Shown piece by piece: positions 35,979 through 44,855 of a stretch of 64,000 nucleotides of DNA. A program made the translations under genes and the position numbers. Numbering within the stretch: position 1 is the stretch's first letter; each line of letters begins with the position of its first letter. The DNA is from Amycolatopsis sacchari (GTDB lineage Bacteria; Actinomycetota; Actinomycetes; Mycobacteriales; Pseudonocardiaceae): NCBI RefSeq assembly GCF_900114035.1, contig NZ_FORP01000007.1, positions 248,001 to 312,000 on the forward strand, given 5' to 3'. The notes below the pieces were generated by a model that searched no databases, was not told where the DNA came from, and saw nothing but the letters and a program-made list of their open reading frames with translations.

Positions 35979-36611
35979 TCAGGGCTGCCAGCGCAGCACC
36001 GGCGTCCCCGATGCTGTGCGGATCTCCAGGGCCTGGATGTCGTCCGGGGACATCGCCGTGTCCAGGGTGATCTTCGCCGTGTGGTCCGGGTCCGCCCACC
36101 AGCTCGCCAGATCCGTCTCGGTCCCGTCCGCCCTGAGGGCGACCAGGCGGTAGTCCGCCCCGTACTCCGCCCCCTTGTACTGGCACGACATGTCCACCCG
36201 CGAACCGCCCGACACGGCGGCCACCGCGGCCGTCGCCTGAACGGGGGCCGACACCAGTGGCGTCATGGCGGTCCCGGCAGGCCCGGCGGCCTGCGGGACG
36301 AACACCGCCGCCACCACCGCGGCAGCCGCGGCCACCCCGACCACCGTGGTCGTCAGCGTGCGCCGCCTCCGGGCCTTGCGCACGGCACCCAGCATCGACG
36401 GCAACACGCCGGGCGGCGGCTCGGGCGGCTCCACCATCTCCGGGCCGACCTGGGCCAGCAGCCCCGGCAACCCCGCCAGTTCCTGCACCGACCGCGCGCA
36501 CTCCGCGCAGTCCTTCAGGTGCGCCTCGAAGGCAGCCCGGTCCTCGGGGGACAGCGCGCCGAGGACATACGCCGCGTCATAGGTCTCGAACTCGTCCGCA
36601 GGCCGGCTCAC
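35979..36611 (-). CDS. Anti-sigma factor, zinc-type (RslA/RskA-like)
   Basis: In this 210-aa protein the N-terminal ZAS domain (about 5-50) has H31, C35 and C38 in HLKDCAECA, the zinc/redox motif of anti-ECF factors. A basic patch (RKARRRR, 78-84) precedes one membrane helix (about 86-106). The extracellular part (110-210) resembles the anti-sigma-K C-terminal domain, ending DDIQALEIRTASGTPVLRWQP. Its start overlaps the sigma gene stop. It should hold the SigL-like factor inactive at the membrane and release it on oxidation or another signal. Confidence 0.88.
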   Translation of the reverse strand: MSRPADEFETYDAAYVLGALSPEDRAAFEAHLKDCAECARSVQELAGLPGLLAQVGPEMVEPPEPPPGVLPSMLGAVRKARRRRTLTTTVVGVAAAAAVVAAVFVPQAAGPAGTAMTPLVSAPVQATAAVAAVSGGSRVDMSCQYKGAEYGADYRLVALRADGTETDLASWWADPDHTAKITLDTAMSPDDIQALEIRTASGTPVLRWQP

Positions 36612-37120
36612 CGGGTCACCCCCCTCTCCTCCAACGCGAGCCTCAACGCCCGCAACGCGTAGTGCGTCCGCGACTTCACCGTCCCGGGCGCGACCCCCAG
36701 CCGCTCCGCCGCCTCAGCCACCGAAAACCCCTGGAAGTAGCACAATCCCAGCACCTCGCGGTGCGCGTCGGACAGCTCGCGCACCGCCTCCGCCACCAGC
36801 CAGCCCTGCAGCGCGCGCTCGGTCCCGTCCGGCAGCGCCAGCTCCGGCGGCGCGTCCGTGCTCACCTCGGACCGCGACGCCGCCGAACGCCACCCGTCGA
36901 TCGCAATCCGGCGGGCCACCGTGAACAACCACGCCCGTGCCGAGCCCTGCGTCTGGTCCAGCACCTTCGGGTGCTTCCACGCCCGCAGCAGCGTCTCCTG
37001 CACCACGTCCTCGGCGAGGGCGCGGTCACCGTTCGTCAGCCTGAGCGCGTAGGACCACAGCGCCGCCGCGTGCTCGTCGTGCAGCGCGCGCATCAACTGG
37101 TCTTCCGCACCCTCCTTCAT
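36608..37120 (-). CDS. sigL: ECF sigma factor, SigL-like
   Basis: This 170-aa ECF factor has region 2 at about 12-80 (LHDEHAAALWSYALRLTNGDRALAEDVVQETLLRAWKHP..ARAWLFTVARRIAID) and region 4 at about 110-165 (SVAEAAERLGVAPGTVKSRTHYALRALR). From memory it is close to M. tuberculosis SigL along its whole length, including the C-terminal LRLxLxExGVTR. The ATG overlaps the stop of the 4-TM gene (ATGA). Upstream of that gene is a TGAACC-N16-CGTG promoter, the SigL type, so the operon should be autoregulated. Confidence 0.85.
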   Translation of the reverse strand: MKEGAEDQLMRALHDEHAAALWSYALRLTNGDRALAEDVVQETLLRAWKHPKVLDQTQGSARAWLFTVARRIAIDGWRSAASRSEVSTDAPPELALPDGTERALQGWLVAEAVRELSDAHREVLGLCYFQGFSVAEAAERLGVAPGTVKSRTHYALRALRLALEERGVTR

Positions 37121-37503
37121 ACGCGGAGGGCCTGCCGCGTCCGCGTCTGCGCGAACAGCAGCGCGGCCCCGAACACCACGCAGCCCGCCTCGGTCACCAC
37201 GCCCCAGATCTCCGACTGCATCACGAACTGCTCGTGCACCCCGAACAACCCGCCCGGCGTCAGCGAGACCAGGTACGCGGCCAGCGTGACCGCGCCGAAG
37301 CCGACCGCCGCCAGCACCGGCAGCCAGTGGTGCCAAAGCAGCACCGCGAGCGCGATCGCCACCCCCGCGATCACGTTCACCAGGAACAACGGGCCGATCG
37401 TGTCGATGTCGGCGAACCCCTCGTTCGCGTACAGGTCGTAGTGCACCCAGGCCGAGCCGAGCAGCCCCAGCACCACCAGGACCCGCAGCACCCACGCCAC
37501 CAT
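37117..37503 (-). CDS. Four-helix membrane protein, first gene of the sigma operon
   Basis: I do not recognise this 128-aa protein by name. It has four hydrophobic stretches (about 4-20, 38-58, 62-82, 100-120) joined by short loops, the first loop containing HYDLYANEGFADIDTIGP. It is translationally coupled to the sigma gene (ATGA) and has a clear RBS (GGAAGGGG). It is transcribed from the minus-strand half of the SigL-type promoter pair. A sensory or redox role with the anti-sigma factor is possible but not shown. Confidence 0.75.
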   Translation of the reverse strand: MVAWVLRVLVVLGLLGSAWVHYDLYANEGFADIDTIGPLFLVNVIAGVAIALAVLLWHHWLPVLAAVGFGAVTLAAYLVSLTPGGLFGVHEQFVMQSEIWGVVTEAGCVVFGAALLFAQTRTRQALRV

Positions 37504-37543
37504 GGCCGCACCCCTTCCCTCGACGGCAAACCTATAACCGTTC

Positions 37544-37569
37544 CACGAGACGACCCCCGATCCGGTTCA
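37544..37569 (-). promoter_or_regulatory. SigL-type promoter for the 4-TM/sigma/anti-sigma operon
   Basis: On the minus strand TGAACC (37569-37564) is followed by 16 nt and then CGTG (37547-37544). This fits the -35/-10 pattern reported for SigL (TGAACC ... CGTgtc). The predicted transcript would begin near 37535, giving a leader of about 30 nt before the ATG at 37503. The -35 is one arm of a perfect 12-bp inverted repeat. Confidence 0.65.
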
Positions 37570-37594
37570 ATGTGCAACAACTTTGAACCGGATC
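37559..37594. repeat. Perfect 12-bp inverted repeat with 12-nt loop
   Basis: GATCCGGTTCAA (37559-37570) and TTGAACCGGATC (37583-37594) are exact reverse complements. Each arm contains a TGAACC -35 element reading outward, so the dyad is best explained as two back-to-back promoters. It could also serve as an operator or form an RNA hairpin, but the promoter reading explains the outward spacing on both sides. Confidence 0.9.
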
Positions 37595-37609
37595 GGCGGC
37601 TATCCCGTG
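37584..37609 (+). promoter_or_regulatory. SigL-type promoter for the Rieske lipoprotein gene
   Basis: TGAACC (37584-37589), 16 nt, then CGTG (37606-37609) mirrors the minus-strand promoter exactly. The -10 covers the possible GTG start at 37607, which rules that codon out if the promoter is real. Initiation 7-10 nt downstream falls on or next to ATG 37619, so the message would be leaderless. Confidence 0.65.
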
Positions 37610-37618
37610 AAAAAAGGC

Positions 37619-38062
37619 ATGACTGCTGACACACCCACCCGTCGTACCGTCCTGACCACCGGAGTCGCCGTGGCCGGCGCTGCGGCCGGTGCGGTCGCGC
37701 TCGCGGCCTGCGGCACCGACTCGGGCTCGTCCGGCTCGTCCGGGGGCGCCGCACCCGCGCCCGCGCCGTCGGGCACGACCGTCGCGGCGCTCGCCGACAT
37801 CCCGGTCGGGCAGTGCAAATCCGTGCAGGTCAACGGCCAGCAGGCCATCGTCGCCCGGCCGACCGAGACGACCGCGGCGTGCTTCAGCGCCATCTGCACG
37901 CACCAGGGCTGCACCGTCAACCCCGACGGCGGCAAGCTCAGCTGCCCCTGCCACGGCTCGGTGTTCAACGCGCTGACCGGCGCCGTCGAAAAGGGCCCGG
38001 CCTCGACGCCGCTGCCGTCCATCCCCGTGAAGGTCGACGGCAGCAACGTCGTGACCGCCTAG
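37619..38062 (+). CDS. Tat-exported Rieske [2Fe-2S] lipoprotein
   Basis: In this 147-aa protein the N-terminus TPTRRTVLTTG (5-15) is a twin-arginine signal and LAAC (28-31) a lipobox, so the protein should be exported folded and anchored outside by C31. After a Ser/Gly/Ala/Pro linker (32-52) comes a small Rieske domain: C93-x-H95-x2-C98 (CTHQGC) and C109-x-C111-H112 (CPCHG). Both cluster ligand pairs and the extra Cys pair are intact. It is likely a peripheral electron carrier. I chose ATG 37619 from the promoter position; GTG 37607 is the alternative. Confidence 0.88.
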   Translation: MTADTPTRRTVLTTGVAVAGAAAGAVALAACGTDSGSSGSSGGAAPAPAPSGTTVAALADIPVGQCKSVQVNGQQAIVARPTETTAACFSAICTHQGCTVNPDGGKLSCPCHGSVFNALTGAVEKGPASTPLPSIPVKVDGSNVVTA

Positions 38063-38511
38063 CCCCAGACGAACAGCTGCTCACCGGCGGCCACGGGGCC
38101 GTCGGTGAGCAGCTCCGAAAGCCCGTCCGCCGGTGCGTCGAGCGCGACCACCGGCACCACCGGCGAGTAGCCGGCGGCCCGCACCGCGTCCGGGTTCCAC
38201 CGGATCAGCGGCTGCCCCGCCCGCACGGACTCGCCCTTCACCACGTGCAGGGTGAAGCCCTCACCCTTCTGCTTGACCGTGTCGATGCCCAGGTGCACCA
38301 GCACGCCCTTGCCGTCCTCCCCCGCGACGACGAACGCGTGCGGGTGCAGGGTGACCACGGTGCCGTCGATCGGCGCCACCGCCTCCTGCTCCCCGCCGCC
38401 GGGCTCCACGGCGACCCCCGGCCCGACCATCGCCTGCGCGAACACCGGGTCGGGCACCTCGCTCATCGGCACCGCCCGGCCTGGCACCGGGCTCGCGACG
38501 ACCGTGCTCAC
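38059..38511 (-). CDS. PTS glucose-family EIIA (Crr-like)
   Basis: This 150-aa cytoplasmic EIIA passes phosphate from HPr to EIIB. Motifs are [65 protein letters not shown] with the phospho-acceptor His at 73, and a C-terminal VVALDAPADGL. The GTG start overlaps the EIIB stop (GTGA). Its stop overlaps the convergent Rieske stop by 4 bp. Longer frames across EIIB are shadows. Confidence 0.93.
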   Translation of the reverse strand: MSTVVASPVPGRAVPMSEVPDPVFAQAMVGPGVAVEPGGGEQEAVAPIDGTVVTLHPHAFVVAGEDGKGVLVHLGIDTVKQKGEGFTLHVVKGESVRAGQPLIRWNPDAVRAAGYSPVVPVVALDAPADGLSELLTDGPVAAGEQLFVWG

Positions 38512-38744
38512 AGCAGGTCCTGGATGTCCTCGGCGATCGTGTCGGCCTCCGGCCCCACCACGACCTGCACGACCGATCCCATCTTCATGACCCCGTGGGC
38601 ACCGGCCTGCTTGAGCGCCGCCTCGTCCACCACGGAACCGTCCTGCAGTTCGCAGCGCAGCCGCGTGATGCACCCTTCGATGTCGATGACGTTCCCGGCG
38701 CCTCCGAGCGCCGCGAGAATCTTTTCCGGCCTGTCGTCGGCCAC
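38508..38744 (-). CDS. PTS EIIB, N-acetylglucosamine/glucose type
   Basis: This 78-aa EIIB domain is a separate protein. The phospho-Cys is C25 in IDIEGCITRLRCELQD, the standard signature, and the HGVMKMGSVVQVVVGPEADTIAEDI end is typical. GTG at 38742-38744 follows GGAGG at 5 nt. It is co-transcribed with EIIA and divergent from the GntR/EIIC unit, with the dre site between them. GlcNAc is the likely sugar from the DasR-type control. Confidence 0.93.
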   Translation of the reverse strand: MADDRPEKILAALGGAGNVIDIEGCITRLRCELQDGSVVDEAALKQAGAHGVMKMGSVVQVVVGPEADTIAEDIQDLL

Positions 38745-38791
38745 GGCGGCCTCCCTCTCCTAGTCGGCTGAACACGTTCCCGTAACGGTGG

Positions 38792-38821
38792 TTGACACCC
38801 CAACGGTAGGCGGAGCATTCT
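38792..38821 (+). promoter_or_regulatory. Candidate promoter for the gntR-EIIC unit
   Basis: A perfect TTGACA (38792-38797) is followed after 18 bp by CATTCT (38816-38821), a weak -10. The dre core starts 15 bp further on, around the expected transcript start, which fits repression by the neighbouring GntR protein. Confidence 0.4.
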
Positions 38822-38835
38822 GCCCCATCAAGAAA

Positions 38836-38846
38836 TGGTCTAGACC
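38836..38846. promoter_or_regulatory. dre site (DasR-type operator)
   Basis: TGGTCTAGACC matches the core of the Streptomyces DasR-responsive element (consensus ACTGGTCTAGACCACT); the outer bases agree on the left better than on the right. It lies in the 163-bp gap between the EIIB gene and the GntR gene, 62 bp before the GntR start. It strongly suggests GlcNAc-dependent control of both PTS units. Confidence 0.75.
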
Positions 38847-38907
38847 GGAACGTACCAATCTTCGGCGCCGGGAGCGAGCCCGGCAACGAAGCCGAAACAA
38901 AGGGAAG

Positions 38908-39684
38908 GTGGCGACGTTGGCTGGATCCGAAGTCGCCGCCGGCCGGGTGGTGGACGGCCCCACGCCGAAACACGCCCAGCTGCGGGAAATCCTGCGGCGC
39001 ACGATCGAACGGGAGCTCCCGCCCGGCTCCCCCATCCCGTCGGAACGGGAGCTGGCGCAGCGCTACGGCGTCTCGCGGCTGACCGTCCGGTCGGCGATCG
39101 GGAAGCTGGTCGAGGAGGGCCTGCTGACCAGGGCGAGGGGCAAGGGCACCTTCACCGCGACCCGCCGGATGGACCTGCAGCTGTACCTGTCGTCGTTCAC
39201 CAACGACATGCGGCGGCGCGGGCTCGTGCCCACCACGAAGGTGCTCGGCCTGGCGGCCGAGGTCCCGCCGGCGCCCACCGCGAACGCACTGGGTCTCGCC
39301 CCGGGCAGCAGCGCCTACCGGCTGACCCGGCTGCGGTGCGCCGACGGGGTACCGCTCGCGCTCGAGCGGGGCTGGTACCACCCAGGGCCGCTGCCCGGAC
39401 TGCTCGACCAGGACCTCACGCAGTCCCTGTACGAGCTCCTCGCCCGGCACTACGACCTCCGCTTCGACCACGGCAGGCAGATCGTCTGGGCCGAGGCGGC
39501 GGACCGGGAAACCGCGCGGCTGCTGGGCATCCGCGCCGGCGACCCGCTTCTGGTCTTCCGCCGGATCTCCACCACCGCCGGAGATCCGGTCGAGGACATC
39601 ACCTCCTGGTACCGGGGCGACCGGTACCAGGTGACCATGGATCTGGACCCGACACTCCCCGCCGAACACGGAGGTATGCCGTGA
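38908..39684 (+). CDS. GntR/HutC-family regulator, DasR-like
   Basis: This 258-aa protein has an N-terminal winged HTH at about 25-90 (ELPPGSPIPSERELAQRYGVSRLTVRSAIGKLVEEGLLTRARGKGTF), then a UTRA effector domain (LQLYLSSFTNDMRRRGL, HGRQIVWAEAADRETARLLGI, SWYRGDRYQVTMDL). The order and motifs agree with DasR, whose ligands are amino-sugar phosphates. I chose GTG 38908 after AGGGAAG; TTG 38914 is possible, and the frame further upstream crosses the promoter and dre site. Its stop overlaps the EIIC start (GTGA). Confidence 0.9.
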   Translation: MATLAGSEVAAGRVVDGPTPKHAQLREILRRTIERELPPGSPIPSERELAQRYGVSRLTVRSAIGKLVEEGLLTRARGKGTFTATRRMDLQLYLSSFTNDMRRRGLVPTTKVLGLAAEVPPAPTANALGLAPGSSAYRLTRLRCADGVPLALERGWYHPGPLPGLLDQDLTQSLYELLARHYDLRFDHGRQIVWAEAADRETARLLGIRAGDPLLVFRRISTTAGDPVEDITSWYRGDRYQVTMDLDPTLPAEHGGMP

Positions 39685-40907
39685 GTACCACCACCGCCGA
39701 AGGAACGAACAGAGGGAAGGGCAGGGGGGTCGCGGGGCTGCAGCGCTTCGGCCGCAGCCTCATGCTGCCCATCGCCACGCTGCCCGCCGCGGGTCTGCTC
39801 AGCCGGCTGGGCCAGGACGACCTGCTCGGCCGCTGGGACGCGACGAAGAAGGTCGCGGCCGTGCTCGCCGCGGCCGGCGGTGGGCTGTTCGACTGGCTCC
39901 CGCTGCTGTTCGCGGTGGGCATCGCCGTCGGCTTCGCCCGGCGCGGCGACGGTTCGACCGGCGTCGCCGCCGTCGTGGGCTTCGTCGTGTTCAACAAGGT
40001 CGTGCAGGTCTTCGCGCCGATCAGCGACCTGGAAGGGTTCAAGGAGGGCTGGTACCTCCAGCCGATCAAGTGGCCCTACAGCGTGCTGGGCGGTGTGATC
40101 GTCGGTCTCGTGACGGCGGTGCTGTGGCAGCGGTTCCACCGCATCAAGCTGCCCCCGTACCTGGCCTTCTTCGGCGGCCGCCGGTTCGTGCCGATCATCA
40201 ACTCGCTCGCCCTGCTGGTCCTCGGCGTCATCTTCGGCCTGATCTTCCCCGCCGTGGACAACGTCATCCAGCACCTGGGCAACGCGGTCACCGGGGACGC
40301 GGTCATCGGTGGCGGGATCTACGGTCTGGTCAACCGGCTGCTCCTGCCGATCGGCCTGCACCAGCTGATCAACGTGCCGGTGTGGTTCATCTTCAAGGGC
40401 GGCGACATCAACAACTTCTTCGCCGGGGACCCGCACGCGGGCGCGTTCACGACCGGGTTCTTCCCGATCTTCATGTTCGCGCTGCCCGCCGCCGCGCTGG
40501 CCATCTGGCACACCGCCCGGCCGGAGCAGCGGAAGGTGGCGGGCGGCATCATGATCTCCGCCGCGCTGACCTCGTTCCTCACCGGCGTCACCGAGCCGAT
40601 CGAGTTCGCGTTCATGTTCGTGGCGTGGCCGCTGTACCTCATCCACGCGGTGCTCACGGGCGTCTCGCTCGCGATCTGCAACGCGCTGGACATCCACCTC
40701 GGGTTCTCGTTCTCGGCGGGCGCGATCGACTACCTGCTGAACTTCAGCGCCCCGGCCGCGAACCGGGCGTGGCTGCTGATCCCGATCGGCCTGGTGTACG
40801 CGGTGATCTACTACTTCGTGTTCCGCTGGGTCATCACGAAGTGGAACCTGCGCACCCCGGGCCGCGAGGAGGAGGGCGCCGAGCTCAACGACACCACCAA
40901 GGTCTGA
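39681..40907 (+). CDS. PTS EIIC, N-acetylglucosamine/glucose permease
   Basis: This 408-aa membrane permease has about ten hydrophobic segments. Family marks are LQRFGRSLMLPIATLPAAGLLSRLG at the N-terminus, LLLPIGLHQLINVPVWF, AGFFPIFMFALPAAALAIW-like helices and the sugar-site GVTEPIEFAFMF. EIIA and EIIB domains are absent and are encoded by the divergent unit. The GTG start overlaps the gntR stop. A 15-bp perfect inverted repeat follows its stop. Confidence 0.93.
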   Translation: MSTTTAEGTNRGKGRGVAGLQRFGRSLMLPIATLPAAGLLSRLGQDDLLGRWDATKKVAAVLAAAGGGLFDWLPLLFAVGIAVGFARRGDGSTGVAAVVGFVVFNKVVQVFAPISDLEGFKEGWYLQPIKWPYSVLGGVIVGLVTAVLWQRFHRIKLPPYLAFFGGRRFVPIINSLALLVLGVIFGLIFPAVDNVIQHLGNAVTGDAVIGGGIYGLVNRLLLPIGLHQLINVPVWFIFKGGDINNFFAGDPHAGAFTTGFFPIFMFALPAAALAIWHTARPEQRKVAGGIMISAALTSFLTGVTEPIEFAFMFVAWPLYLIHAVLTGVSLAICNALDIHLGFSFSAGAIDYLLNFSAPAANRAWLLIPIGLVYAVIYYFVFRWVITKWNLRTPGREEEGAELNDTTKV

Positions 40908-40914
40908 CGACCGC

Positions 40915-40959
40915 ACGACGAGGGCCCGGTGCGACGCGGTCGCGCCGGGCCCTCGTCGT
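40915..40959 (+). terminator. Long perfect hairpin after the EIIC gene
   Basis: ACGACGAGGGCCCGG (40915-40929) and CCGGGCCCTCGTCGT (40945-40959) are exact reverse complements with a 15-nt loop. It starts 8 bp after the EIIC stop and ends 12 bp before the next start codon. No T-run follows, the usual case in high-GC actinobacteria. Confidence 0.75.
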
Positions 40960-40970
40960 AGGGTGGCGGG

Positions 40971-41786
40971 GTGGACAGCCTGCGCGCGATCGACGAGTGG
41001 CCGGTGGACAACGCGTCGGTGGCGGTGGTCGCCGCCGACGGGACCGTGCTAGGGCAGCACGGTGACCCGGAACGCACGTACCGCCTCGCGTCGGTGACGA
41101 AGCTGCTGACGGCCTACACGGCGCACATCGCGATCGAAGAGGGCGTCGTCGAGCTCGACACACCCGCGGGCCCGGAGGGTTCGACGGTGCGGCACCTGCT
41201 CGCCCACACGTCCGGCCTCGCCTTCAACGAACACCGGGCGATGGCCGCGCCCGGGACGCGGCGGCTGTACTCCAACGCCGGGTTCGAGGTCCTCGCCGAC
41301 ACGCTCGCGGAACACTCGGGCATCCCGTTCGCCGAGTACCAGTCGGAGGCGCTGTTCGTGCCGCTGGGCATGGCTGCCACGAAACTGGACGGCTCCCCCG
41401 CCTCCGGCGCCGTCTCGTGCGTCCGCGACCTGCTCGCGTTCGCGGCCGAGCTGCAACGGCCCACCCTCCTGGACCCGGCGACGCTGAGCACGGCGACGCA
41501 GGTCGCGTTCCCCGGGCTGACCGGGGTGCTGCCGGGGTTCGGGCACCAGAAACCGAACGACTGGGGCCTGGGGTTCGAGATCCGCGACTCGAAGAGTCCA
41601 CATTGGACAGGTGCGGCGTCGTCGCCCCGGACGTTCGGGCATTTCGGGCAGTCCGGCACTTTCCTCTGGGTGGACCCCGACGCGGGGGCCGCGTGCGTCG
41701 CGCTCACCGACCGCGCGTTCGGCCCCTGGGCGGCCGAGGTGTGGCCCGCTTTCACCGATCGGGTACTGGCAGAACTCACGGCGTGA
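40971..41786 (+). CDS. Serine hydrolase of the class C beta-lactamase family
   Basis: This 271-aa protein has the nucleophile motif S-x-x-K as LASVTKLL (about 40-47), Y-x-N as LYSNAGF (about 100), LLAHTSGL typical of the family, and HFGQSGTFLWVDPDAG in place of the K/H-T-G box. No signal peptide is seen, so it acts in the cytoplasm, as an esterase or peptidase rather than a resistance enzyme. It starts with GTG at 40971, 12 bp after the hairpin. The substrate is unknown. Confidence 0.85.
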   Translation: MDSLRAIDEWPVDNASVAVVAADGTVLGQHGDPERTYRLASVTKLLTAYTAHIAIEEGVVELDTPAGPEGSTVRHLLAHTSGLAFNEHRAMAAPGTRRLYSNAGFEVLADTLAEHSGIPFAEYQSEALFVPLGMAATKLDGSPASGAVSCVRDLLAFAAELQRPTLLDPATLSTATQVAFPGLTGVLPGFGHQKPNDWGLGFEIRDSKSPHWTGAASSPRTFGHFGQSGTFLWVDPDAGAACVALTDRAFGPWAAEVWPAFTDRVLAELTA

Positions 41787-41853
41787 CCCGATCGGGGTGT
41801 CTTTCCGCGAACTAGACTTTAGTCGGATTCGCACCCCCCTCCGCGGCGGTTAG

Positions 41854-43647
<1,794 letters not shown>

Positions 43648-43651
<4 letters not shown>

Positions 43652-44358
43652 GTGCCCGACGGTACCTCCTCGCTGATCGCGCGGAAGTACAGGAAGCGCG
43701 GTGCCGTGGTCAGCAGCGGGTAGAAGTCCGGATCGGCCTGCTTCGCCCCGGGCAGCGGCATCGGCTCGACCAGCTGGTCGACGGCGAACCCGGCCTGCCG
43801 CAGCGCGCGGAAGCTCGCGCTGAGCGGGCGCCGGTAGAACCGCACCGGCATGGGTCGCCCGGCGACGGTGAACACTTCGTGCACCGGCTCGGTGCGGAAG
43901 TAGTCCGGACGGTCGAACCAGTGCCAGTCCTCCGGGTGGTGCACCGACAGCACGAGCACGCCACCGGGTTCGAGCACCCGCCGCAGCTCGGCGAGCGGCG
44001 GACCCCAGTCCTCGAGGTAGTGCAGCACCAGTGACGCGGTGACGAGGTCGAACGCGTCCGACGGCAGGAAGTCCAGCGGCCGCGCGAGGTCGGCCTGGTG
44101 GAACTCGGCCTCGGGGCAGCGTCTCCGCGCGAGCCCGATCATGGTGGCGCTGAGGTCGATCCCGGTGACCTTCGCACCCCGTTCGACCAACTGCCGGGCG
44201 AGGTGGCCGCCCGCGCAGCCGACGTCGAGCACCCGCTTGCCCGCGACGTCCCCGGCGAGTTCCAGGATGGCGGGGCGGTCGTAGTAGGCGTTGGTGGCGT
44301 TCGTGGCGGAATGCTCGTCGTAGAGGTGACCGAGCTCGTCGTACTGCGTCTCGGCCAT
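43648..44358 (-). CDS. Class I SAM-dependent methyltransferase
   Basis: In this 236-aa protein motif I is VLDVGCAGGHLARQL (about 43-57), followed by VTGIDLSATMIGLARRR, DLVTASLVLHYLEDW (motif IV region) and LEPGGVLVLSVHHP. It belongs to the UbiE/Methyltransf_11 type. The start ATG overlaps the GrpB stop by one base (TGATG). The substrate is unknown; neighbours give no clear hint. Confidence 0.88.
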
Positions 44359-44819
44359 CAGGCGCACCCCAGGATCTCGTCGATGACGTCGTTCTTCGCG
44401 TCGGCGTAGTTCTGGCTGTACTTCCAGGTGCGCGAATAGACGTGCAGGTTGACGTCGGTGTCCGGCCCCTTGAAGGCGCGGTGCTCGTCGTGGCCCGGTT
44501 CGCGGATGACCAAGCGGTAGCCCGCGGCTTCAAGCGCGGGCACGTAGGCGGGTTCGTCGGCAGAGTTGGGGACGACGAGGAGCACGTCGATGATCTGCTT
44601 GGCGCACAGGCCCGGCACCGACGTCGAACCGACGTGGTCCAGCGGCACGACCCGCTTCCCCAGGGCCGAGCGGATGCGGCTAGCCTTACGTTCGTAGAGT
44701 TGCGCCCAGCGGGGATCGTAGTCGGCGAGGGTGACGGTCGAGTTCAGGACCGGTGCCCCGGCGACCCAGATTTCCTGGATCTCACCCTCGGCATAGCTGA
44801 CGCGTCCGGCGTTCGGCAT
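44358..44819 (-). CDS. GrpB-family (UPF0157) protein with an internal deletion
   Basis: This 153-aa protein is of the nucleotidyltransferase-fold family. The front half is normal: LADYDPRWAQLYERKASRIRSALG, LDHVGSTSVPGLCAKQIIDVLLVV and EHRAFKGPDTDVNLHVYS. It then jumps to RTWKYSQNYADAKNDVIDEIL, the usual C-terminal block. Family members have about 30-35 residues between these blocks (a PEIxRMLxFRDxLR..ELYxxTKRELA type helix pair), so an in-frame deletion is likely. ATG 44819 has AGAAGGGA upstream. Confidence 0.8.
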   Translation of the reverse strand: MPNAGRVSYAEGEIQEIWVAGAPVLNSTVTLADYDPRWAQLYERKASRIRSALGKRVVPLDHVGSTSVPGLCAKQIIDVLLVVPNSADEPAYVPALEAAGYRLVIREPGHDEHRAFKGPDTDVNLHVYSRTWKYSQNYADAKNDVIDEILGCA

Positions 44820-44855
44820 GACTGTCCCTTCTGGAAGGCAGTCGGCCAACGTAGC

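Noticed and set aside
37520-37545. Alternative ECF promoter (GGAAC ... CGTC) on the minus strand before the 4-TM gene
   Set aside because: Spacing is short for GGAAC-type factors, while TGAACC-N16-CGTG fits exactly and is mirrored on the other strand.
38059-39669. One long minus-strand frame covering EIIA, EIIB and the GntR region
   Set aside because: EIIB is clearly encoded in another minus frame and GntR on the plus strand, both with full family motifs.
40971-41786. Beta-lactamase resistance gene
   Set aside because: The SxxK and YxN motifs fit class C-like hydrolases, but there is no signal peptide and the KTG box is altered; a resistance claim is not supported.
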